Assembly: GCF_029167625.1 (NCBI RefSeq) | Contig: NZ_CP119145.1 | Coordinates: 4,278,001 to 4,342,000, forward strand | DNA length: 64,000 bases | Direction of reading: 5' to 3' | DNA from: Streptomyces sp. AM 4-1-1 | GTDB taxonomy: Bacteria; Actinomycetota; Actinomycetes; Streptomycetales; Streptomycetaceae | In this document: positions 58,326-64,000 of the stretch, one piece after another | How the letters are laid out: each line of letters opens with the position of its first letter | Position numbering within the stretch: position 1 is the stretch's first letter | Translations under genes and position numbers: made by a program | The notes under the pieces: model-generated | Seen by the model: the letters and a program-made list of their open reading frames with translations, nothing else | The model's database searches: none | Told to the model about the DNA's origin: nothing

Positions 58326-58387
58326 AAACATGTGCAAGGAACGCGGAGGGGACCGGGCGACCGGTTCCGGGGGTGGGAGGTCGTTGG

Positions 58388-60511
58388 ATGAGTCGCCGGT
58401 CCAGCGGATTGATCAGCGCGTGGGCCGAGGCCCAGCGGCAGCAGCAGCGCCAGCGGGAGGCGCAACAGCGCGCCCGGGTGCGCCAGATACGTGACGAGGA
58501 GCGCCAACAGCGGTTGCGGCAGCGGGACATGGCCCGTATGCACCGGGAGCAACAGGCCGCCTACAAGCAGCGCCGGGACGCGGACGCGCGTACCCGAACG
58601 GCCGAGTTGGAGGAACGGGTCGCCGCGCTGACCGGGCTGCTGGCGGCCGGGTGCCGGGCACCGGCGTTCCGGAGCGCGTCGTTCAGGCGGCCGGAGGAGG
58701 TCGCCCCGTTCGCGCCCGGCCCGCTCGCCCACCCCGTACCGATGCCGGTTCTCGACAACTACCAGGCGCAAGGCGGTTGGACGGCCGGGCGAAGGGCGCA
58801 GGCCCAGCAGGAGGCGCAGGCGCGCTACCAGCGGGACTGGCAGGCGGCCCAGGCGGCCGAGACCCAGCGACAGCGTCAACTCGCCGCGTACCGGCAGCAG
58901 TACGACGAGTGGGCGCGGACCACGATCGCGGAGATCCGGCAGCACAACGCGGGGATCACCGAGATGGTGTCCGCACTGCGCGGCGGTGATCGGGACACCG
59001 TCGTGGAGTACTTCTCGGCCGCGCTGTACGCGTCGTCGGCGTGGCCCGAGGAGTTCCCCCGCCGGGTGACGGCGGGGTTCGACCCCGGCCCCCGGCAACT
59101 GGTGCTGAACTGGGAGCTGCCGGGCTTCGACGTCGTACCGGAGGCGAAGTCCGTGCGGTACGTGGCCTCGGCGGACGAGGAGCGCGAGAGCCCGCGTCCG
59201 GTCACGCAGCGCCGGGCGCTGTACCGGGACGTCCTCGCCCAGTCCATGCTGCTGGCGCTGCGCGATCTGTTCGCGGCGGACGAGTTCGGGGTGCTGGAGT
59301 CCGTGGCGCTGAACGGATTCGTCGACGACATCGATCCGGCCACCGGCCGGCGGGCGGAGATCGTCCTCAGCACGGTCATGGTGTCGCGGGGGGACTTCAG
59401 GGCCCTGCGGCTGGAGCAGGTGAGCGCGGTGGACTGTCTGGTCGACGGGCTGCGCGGTCAGCTGTCCGCCCGGCCCGACCAGCGGACGGTCGTCCGGCCG
59501 GGCAGGCTGCCGGGCGATGTGGCGGGCGGCGCCGTCTCGCACGGGGCGGACGCGGAACCGGACCTGCTGGAGATGGACCCGATCGAGTTCGAGGGGCTGG
59601 TCGCCGAGCTGTTCCGGGCCCGGGGCATGCAGGCGGTGACGACCCAGCGCTCCAACGACGGCGGTGTCGACGTCGAGGCGATCGACCCGGACCCGATCAG
59701 CGGCGGGAAGATCATCGTGCAGGTCAAGCGGTACCGGAACACGGTCCCGCCGAGCGCGGTCCGTGATCTGTTCGGCACGGTCCAGGGCGCCGGGGCGAAC
59801 AAGGGCGTGCTGGTGACGACGTCCGGCTTCGGCCCGGGTTCGTACACCTTCGCCAACGGCAAGCCGCTGACCCTGGTGTCCGGCACCGAACTGGTCGACC
59901 TGCTGGGGCGCTGCGGGCTGCGCGGACGGCTGAGCGACGGCCGGACCGGTGACGGCCGGACCGGTGGTGTACCGGCCCCGCGCCCGGCCCCCGGCGCGGC
60001 TTCCTCCGCGCGGCCGGCGTCGTCCGACGACCACAACGTCCTGGGCATGTCCTGGTCGGGCGGGGTGGCGCTGGACGTGTGCGCGCTCGTGTGCCGGGGC
60101 GGCCGGGTGCTGAGCGACGAGCACTTCGTCTTCTACAACAACCCGCGCACGCCGGACGGTTCGGTGCGCACCATCAGCGGTTCCGGCGGGGACAAGGCGG
60201 CGATCCGGGTCGCGTTCGACGCGCTGCCGCCGTCCGCGGACCGGCTCGTCCTGGTCGCCGCCGTCGATCCGGAGGTCAACCCGCACGCGGACCTGTCCGG
60301 CTTCAGCGACGCGGGCATCCGGCTCCGGGACGCCTCGGGGGCCGAGCTGGACCGCCTGGACGTCTCCGACGGCCGCCCGGGAGAGACGGCCCTGGTCCTC
60401 GGCTCCTTCCGCCGACGGTCGTCCGGCAACTGGGAGTTCGTGATCGGGGGGAAGGGGTACGCGGGCGGGCTGGAGGCGCTGGTCCAGGAGTACGGGATCG
60501 ATGTCGCCTGA
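58388..60511 (+). CDS. Mrr-type restriction endonuclease fused to TerD domain
   Basis: A 707-residue three-part protein. Residues 10-180 are Gln/Arg-rich coiled coil (two blocks, with a Pro segment between). A restriction-endonuclease-like Mrr domain (about 395-500) has the PD-(D/E)xK core as NDGGVDVEAI and IIVQVKRYRN (Asp and Gln-x-Lys). After a Gly/Arg/Pro linker the C-terminal 160 residues form a TerD domain (about 545-707; VALDVCALVCRGGRV, DEHFVFYNNPRTPDGS), a calcium-binding fold of tellurium-resistance/phage-defence systems. ATG 58388 has GGGAGG seven bases upstream. It is probably a DNA-targeting stress or defence protein. It stands alone without modification or chaperone partners. Confidence 0.85.
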   Translation: MSRRSSGLISAWAEAQRQQQRQREAQQRARVRQIRDEERQQRLRQRDMARMHREQQAAYKQRRDADARTRTAELEERVAALTGLLAAGCRAPAFRSASFRRPEEVAPFAPGPLAHPVPMPVLDNYQAQGGWTAGRRAQAQQEAQARYQRDWQAAQAAETQRQRQLAAYRQQYDEWARTTIAEIRQHNAGITEMVSALRGGDRDTVVEYFSAALYASSAWPEEFPRRVTAGFDPGPRQLVLNWELPGFDVVPEAKSVRYVASADEERESPRPVTQRRALYRDVLAQSMLLALRDLFAADEFGVLESVALNGFVDDIDPATGRRAEIVLSTVMVSRGDFRALRLEQVSAVDCLVDGLRGQLSARPDQRTVVRPGRLPGDVAGGAVSHGADAEPDLLEMDPIEFEGLVAELFRARGMQAVTTQRSNDGGVDVEAIDPDPISGGKIIVQVKRYRNTVPPSAVRDLFGTVQGAGANKGVLVTTSGFGPGSYTFANGKPLTLVSGTELVDLLGRCGLRGRLSDGRTGDGRTGGVPAPRPAPGAASSARPASSDDHNVLGMSWSGGVALDVCALVCRGGRVLSDEHFVFYNNPRTPDGSVRTISGSGGDKAAIRVAFDALPPSADRLVLVAAVDPEVNPHADLSGFSDAGIRLRDASGAELDRLDVSDGRPGETALVLGSFRRRSSGNWEFVIGGKGYAGGLEALVQEYGIDVA

Positions 60512-60597
60512 CACGTGTGCCGAGGTCTGACGCGGCGTGCCCACGCCTGACGCGGGGTGCCCACGCCTGACACGTAGGCCGGTGCCTGACGCCTGGC

Positions 60598-60900
60598 CTA
60601 CGTCTCGGGCATGGGCCGCGTGGGGCCGGCAGGGCGGGACGGCCGGCCCCGGGTGAGCGGTCGGCAGCCCGGTCCCACGAGTACGGCCGTGAAGTGCCCG
60701 AGGCCGGTGAAGGTGCGGCCGGTGACCAGGGGGACGCCGTGGACGACGAGGCCCGCGAACCCGTACGCGTACCGCGAGGACCATGGCGCCCGGCAGGTCG
60801 GGACGGCGTCGATCCCGGCGAATGCGTAACCGGCGTCGGCGTCCGGGGAGTTGACGGCCGACACGGGCGCGTGCCCGGTGCGGACGGCCCAGGCGAGCAC
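60598..60900 (-). CDS. hypothetical protein
   Basis: A 100-codon frame starting at GTG, with a plausible ordered core (VNSPDADAGYAFAGIDAVP, then SRYAYGFAGLVVHGVPLVTGRTFTGL) and an Arg/Pro-rich tail. I do not recognise a family. The segment upstream (60901-60980) continues in frame without a stop, so the true start could be further right. Between it and the TerD gene a pair of 19-base direct repeats (about 60528-60567) is seen. Confidence 0.4.
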   Translation of the reverse strand: MLAWAVRTGHAPVSAVNSPDADAGYAFAGIDAVPTCRAPWSSRYAYGFAGLVVHGVPLVTGRTFTGLGHFTAVLVGPGCRPLTRGRPSRPAGPTRPMPET

Positions 60901-61034
60901 CCCTTCGCCGATCAGGGTGGCGAGGCCGTGCGCGCAGACGACGACGGCCGCCCGGCGGACGCTGGAGCTCCGGGCTCCGGACGAGGAGACGGCCGGGTCC
61001 GCGTGGTGCCCGTACCCCTGTCTACGCTTCCCCC

Positions 61035-61514
61035 ATGATTCGTACCGCCACCCCCGCCGACGTGCCCGTCATCCACGCCATGGTCCGCGAACTCGCCGAC
61101 TACGAGAAGGCGCTCCACGAGGCGCGGGCGACACCGGAGCAGTTGCACGAGGCACTGTTCGGTGAACGTCCCGCCGCGTACGCGCACATCGCGGAGTCCG
61201 ACGGGACCGGCGAACCGGTCGGCTTCGCGCTCTGGTTCCTGAACTTCTCGACCTGGCGCGGGGTGCACGGGATCTACCTGGAGGACCTGTACGTACGCCC
61301 GCGGAACCGCGGCGGCGGCCACGGCAAGGCCCTGCTCACGGAACTCGCCCGGATCTGCGTGGAACGCGGCTACGAGCGGCTGGAGTGGTCGGTCCTGAAC
61401 TGGAACACCCCGTCCATAGCCTTCTACGAATCGCTGGGCGCCCGCCCGCAGGACGAATGGTCGGTGTACCGGCTGACGGACACCGCGCTGAACGGGCTGG
61501 GCTCGGGGCGGTAG
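61035..61514 (+). CDS. GNAT N-acetyltransferase, SSAT-like
   Basis: A 159-residue GCN5-family acetyltransferase matching the spermidine/spermine N1-acetyltransferase-like group: RELADYEKALHEA, FALWFLNFSTWRGVHGIYLEDLYVRPRNRGGGHGKALL (acetyl-CoA loop R-x-x-G-x-G-K) and WSVLNWNTPSIAFYESLGA. It could acetylate a polyamine or amino acid and so link to the BpsA-GNAT gene, but the distance is 56 kb and no direct tie is visible. Start at ATG 61035. Confidence 0.88.
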   Translation: MIRTATPADVPVIHAMVRELADYEKALHEARATPEQLHEALFGERPAAYAHIAESDGTGEPVGFALWFLNFSTWRGVHGIYLEDLYVRPRNRGGGHGKALLTELARICVERGYERLEWSVLNWNTPSIAFYESLGARPQDEWSVYRLTDTALNGLGSGR

Positions 61515-61758
61515 CCGGTACCCCTCGGAGTGCACCGGCCGTCCGTCACGGGGGAGGCGGCGGCCGGGGCCGGACCGGTGGCCGCCCGTTGCCCGTGGGC
61601 CGGGCCGGGCCGGGCCGGGGCCGGGGCTGGGGCCAGGACCGGTCACCGCATCCGCCGGACCGACCTCCGGTGCCGGTTCGCCTCCGCGTCCCTGGTGCGG
61701 CCGCCGTGACACCAGGGATTCCACGGTCCGGGACCTGATGGCGCGGCGCGGGGCGCCG

Positions 61759-62760
61759 TCAGGGTATGAGGACCACCTTGCCCATCGTCGCCCTGTTCTC
61801 CAGGGCGCGGTGGGCCGCGGCGGCCTCCGCGAGTGGGAAGCGCTGGACGGCGGGGCGGAGACGGCCGGCGGCTGCCTCTGCGAGGGCGCGGGTCTCCAGG
61901 GCGCGCAGGCCGCCCGCCTTCCGCAGCATCACCGGGCCGAGTACGCCTTCCGAGGTGATGCCGCGTTCGGAGAGTTCCTGGTCGGTGAAGGTGAGGGGCT
62001 GCCCGTCGTGCAGGCCTTCGCCGGACCAGCCGAAGACGATGTGCTGTCCGCCCGGGCCCAGCAGGTCGACGGCGGCGCGGCCGGTGGCTCCGCCGACCGA
62101 GTCGTACACGACGGTGGCGCGGCGGCCGATGGTGTCGAGGTACGCGCCGACCTGCTGCGGCCAGTCGGGGAGGGTGTAGTCGGCGGCGAGGTCGGCGCCG
62201 TTCGCCCGGACGGCGGCGACCTTGGCGGGGCCACCGGCGAGGCCGATCACGGTGGCGCCCGCGTTCTTCGCGTACTGGACGAGGAGCGTGCCGATGCCGC
62301 CCGCCGCCGCCGGGACGATCGCGACCGAGTCCGGCCCCAGGTCGGTGAAGGCCAGAATGCCGAGCGTGGTGCGGCCGGTGCCGATCATGGCGACCGCCGC
62401 CGCCTCGTCGAGGCCGGGCGGGATCTCGTGGAGCTTGTCGGCCTCGGTGACGGTGAGCTCCGCGTACCCGCCCGGGACCATGCCGATGTGGGCGACGACC
62501 CGCTTGCCGAGCCAGCCGGGGTCGGTGCCCTCGCCGAGTGATTCGACGGTTCCGGCGACCTCGCGGCCGGGGATCGTGGGCAGCTCGGCGGGGGCGGGGT
62601 ACGGACCGCTCAGGCCCTCGCGCAGGGCCGTGTCCAGAAGGTGCACACCGGCCGCCGCGACGGCGATCCGCACCTGTCCGGGCCCGGGGACGGGGTCTTC
62701 GGTCCACTCGTGGACGAGATGGTCGGCGGGGCCGAAGGAGTGGAGGCGGATGGCGCGCAT
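61759..62760 (-). CDS. NADPH:quinone oxidoreductase, MDR family
   Basis: A 333-residue medium-chain reductase without zinc ligands, the quinone-oxidoreductase type: GQVRIAVAAAGVHLLDTALREG N-terminal fold, IVPAAAGGIGTLLVQYAKNAGA cofactor motif and VVYDSVGGATGRAAVDLL. ATG 62760 gives the standard length. A near-perfect SoxR box with a promoter lies 100-130 bases upstream. In S. coelicolor a quinone oxidoreductase gene is among the SoxR targets induced by redox-active antibiotics, so this is probably its counterpart. Confidence 0.9.
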   Translation of the reverse strand: MRAIRLHSFGPADHLVHEWTEDPVPGPGQVRIAVAAAGVHLLDTALREGLSGPYPAPAELPTIPGREVAGTVESLGEGTDPGWLGKRVVAHIGMVPGGYAELTVTEADKLHEIPPGLDEAAAVAMIGTGRTTLGILAFTDLGPDSVAIVPAAAGGIGTLLVQYAKNAGATVIGLAGGPAKVAAVRANGADLAADYTLPDWPQQVGAYLDTIGRRATVVYDSVGGATGRAAVDLLGPGGQHIVFGWSGEGLHDGQPLTFTDQELSERGITSEGVLGPVMLRKAGGLRALETRALAEAAAGRLRPAVQRFPLAEAAAAHRALENRATMGKVVLIP

Positions 62761-62861
62761 GAGGGCTCCCCGGTGAATGGTGGCTGGTTGGTGGGCTCGT
62801 CGGTGCGGCGTGCGGTTGTACGGGCACGGGTTGCGGGGCGTCGGCCGCGCTTTCCTCGAAC

Positions 62862-62892
62862 AGACTCCGACCTCAAGCCCTCTTGAGGTCAA
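62862..62892 (-). promoter_or_regulatory. SoxR box within a 19-bp-spacer promoter
   Basis: CCTCAAG CCCT CTTGAGG (62871-62888), extended to nine-base arms GACCTCAAG/CTTGAGGTC (62869-62890), matches the SoxR consensus and spacing. On the minus strand it fills a 19-base spacer between TTGACC (62887-62892) and GAGTCT (62862-62867), the over-long spacing used by MerR-family activators. It faces the quinone oxidoreductase gene. Confidence 0.85.
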
Positions 62893-62942
62893 GCCCCGCC
62901 GGACACAGGACCGTTGTCAGTGCCGTGCGTCACGATGGGGGC

Positions 62943-63641
62943 ATGGCCGGAAGTGGTGCGAAGAAGAGAGCAGGCACGGGTGCGGGCGCTGTGCGGGCCG
63001 CGCGGCGGCCGGAGGTGCGGCTGCCGCCGCGGCTCGTCACGTACGAGGGCGAGGGGCTGGAGCCGGACGGTGACTACGACGGGGTGCGGTTCGACGGCCT
63101 GGACCTGGCGGACGAGGAGGGGCCCGGTGCCACCTTCATGGACTGCGCGTTCGACGGCTGCGTGCTGGACCGCGCGAAGCTGATCCGGGCCAGGTTCCTC
63201 GACTCGGTGCTGACGGGGGTACGAGGCGTGGGCACCGATCTGTCCGGGGCGTCGTTGCGCGACGTCGAGCTGGTGGACGCGCGGCTGGGCGGGGCGCAAC
63301 TGCACGGCGCGGTGCTGGAGCGGGTCCTGGTGAAGGGCGGGAAGATCGACTACCTGAATCTGCGCAAGGCGCGGCTGAGGGACGTCGTGTTCGAGGGCTG
63401 TGTGCTGGCCGAGCCGGACTTCGGGGGCGCGGAGCTGGTGCGGGTGGAATTCCGGGACTGCGTGCTGAGGCGGGCCGACTTCACCGCCGTACGGATGGAC
63501 GCGGTCGATCTCCGCACGGTCGCCGAGCTGGACATCGCGCGGGGTGTGGAGCGGCTGGCGGGTGCGGTCATCAGCCCGGCCCAGCTGATGGAGCTGGCGC
63601 CCGCGTTCGCGGCGCAGATCGGGGTGCGGGTGGAGGTCTGA
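62943..63641 (+). CDS. pentapeptide-repeat protein
   Basis: A 232-residue protein with irregular pentapeptide-type repeats A(D/N)LxX from about residue 65 to 200 (DRAKLIRARFLD, DLSGASLRDVELVD, ADFTAVRMDAVDL), forming a right-handed beta helix. Basic Ala/Lys-rich leader (AGSGAKKRAGTGAGAVRAARR). ATG 62943 has only a weak ribosome site. Role unknown; some family members inhibit gyrase. It is the last complete gene before the right edge, divergent to the SoxR-controlled gene. Confidence 0.85.
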   Translation: MAGSGAKKRAGTGAGAVRAARRPEVRLPPRLVTYEGEGLEPDGDYDGVRFDGLDLADEEGPGATFMDCAFDGCVLDRAKLIRARFLDSVLTGVRGVGTDLSGASLRDVELVDARLGGAQLHGAVLERVLVKGGKIDYLNLRKARLRDVVFEGCVLAEPDFGGAELVRVEFRDCVLRRADFTAVRMDAVDLRTVAELDIARGVERLAGAVISPAQLMELAPAFAAQIGVRVEV

Positions 63642-63716
63642 CAGCGGCCACGAGGGTGCGGGCCGCCGGGCGAGGGCGGGAGAAGAGGCGCGCGGCCGAG
63701 GGGCGGACGCTGAGGG

Positions 63717-64000
63717 TCAGATACGGGGGAAGCGCGCCTGGAGGTCCCAGATCACCGGGTTGTCGGCGAGCCCCTCGTGCATGTCGGAGAGGTCCGCGAT
63801 CAGATCGTGCAGGAAATCGCGGGACTCCCGGCGCAGCAGGGAGTGGCCGAAGGTGAGCGGGGGTTCGTCACCGGGCATCCAGTCGGCCTCGACGTCGACC
63901 CAGCCGAAGCGCCGCTCGAAGGTCATGCAGTCCGACGACTCGGTGAAGTCCAGCTCGGCGAACTGGCGGCGGTGCGAGCGGTTGCCGCGCGGGTCCTGGT
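63717..64000 (-). CDS. hypothetical protein (5' truncated by window edge)
   Basis: The C-terminal 94 residues of a leftward gene that continues past the window. The frame is open to base 64000 (upstream residues QFAELDFTESSDC), so the ATG at 63926 is internal. Sequence (WVDVEADWMPGDEPPLTFGHSLLRRESRDFL, LIADLSDMHEGLADNP) matches no family I can name. It is Asp/Glu-rich and probably cytoplasmic. Confidence 0.55.
   Translation of the reverse strand, partial: QDPRGNRSHRRQFAELDFTESSDCMTFERRFGWVDVEADWMPGDEPPLTFGHSLLRRESRDFLHDLIADLSDMHEGLADNPVIWDLQARFPRI

Noticed and set aside
57791..60784. 997-codon open frame on the minus strand opposite the nuclease-TerD gene
   Set aside because: It has no recognisable domain, is His/Arg/Val-rich and lies entirely opposite a gene with clear domains and a ribosome binding site. 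Long antisense frames are expected at this GC content.
1..64000. MbtH-like protein, trans-acyltransferase and phosphopantetheinyl transferase genes
   Set aside because: I looked for the short MbtH signature, a FabD-like GHSLGE protein and a PPTase motif in the plausible frames and saw none. These functions would have to come from outside the window.
1..64000. tRNA, rRNA or insertion sequences
   Set aside because: No cloverleaf-like segment, rRNA core sequence, transposase motif or terminal inverted repeats were recognised. A dedicated scan could still find a tRNA in the gaps.

Overview
The window is high-GC actinobacterial DNA, almost certainly from a Streptomyces chromosome. Evidence: strong third-position GC bias, GTG and TTG starts, rare TTA (bldA) codons, and lineage-typical families (DUF5133, DUF3073, DUF6232, GAF-ANTAR proteins, STAS antagonist, SpoIIE-type phosphatase). 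All calls come from reading the sequence; no database search was run.

Left flank (1-5.7 kb): two glycosyltransferases (the first cut by the window edge), a DUF5133 protein, and a divergent polyamine pair. That pair is a SpeD-like pyruvoyl decarboxylase with altered catalytic positions and a BpsA-type branched-polyamine synthase fused to a GNAT acetyltransferase.

Biosynthetic region 1 (5.7-26.4 kb): a translationally coupled operon encodes a ketosynthase, a half-length ketosynthase-like protein, an acyl-AMP ligase and a type II thioesterase. A leftward operon (carrier protein, C-methyltransferase, cupin, PLP aminotransferase, O/N-methyltransferase, tryptophan-dioxygenase-like heme protein) has the composition of beta-methyltryptophan/oxindole pathways such as maremycin. 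Rightward genes encode a ketopantoate-reductase-like enzyme, an acyl carrier protein, an NRPS (C-A-T followed by a dead acyltransferase and dead carrier remnant), an alcohol dehydrogenase, a stand-alone type I-like ketosynthase, an NTF2/SnoaL-like protein and a stand-alone adenylation domain interrupted by a methyltransferase, with a cysteine-like specificity code. Inference: S-methylcysteine is condensed with beta-methyltryptophan and the chain is extended with malonyl units by a split ketosynthase. That would give an oxindole-piperazinone with a cyclic ketone, of the FR900452/maremycin type.

Middle (26.4-35.7 kb): a secreted M28 peptidase, DUF3073, a second type II thioesterase, a DUF6232 membrane protein coupled to a small protein sharing a Gly/Asn-rich motif with it, a GAF-SpoIIE phosphatase, a divergent LysR/MFS pair and an alpha/beta hydrolase.

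Biosynthetic region 2 (35.8-50.3 kb): a dimodular NRPS (C-A-T-C-A-T-TE, first A domain serine-like), then an FAD monooxygenase, an SDR lacking the usual catalytic lysine, a PaaN-like aldehyde dehydrogenase coupled to a LuxR-family regulator, and an FAD amine-oxidase-like enzyme. TTA codons in the first ketosynthase, the C-methyltransferase and both NRPS genes suggest bldA-dependent timing for both regions.

Right flank (50.4-64 kb): an inverted duplication of a GAF-ANTAR/STAS regulator pair (one STAS copy decayed), a four-gene envelope or glycolipid group (deacetylase, EamA transporter, SDR, GT28), a restriction-endonuclease-TerD fusion, a SSAT-like GNAT, a quinone oxidoreductase behind a near-perfect SoxR box, a pentapeptide-like protein and a gene cut by the right edge.
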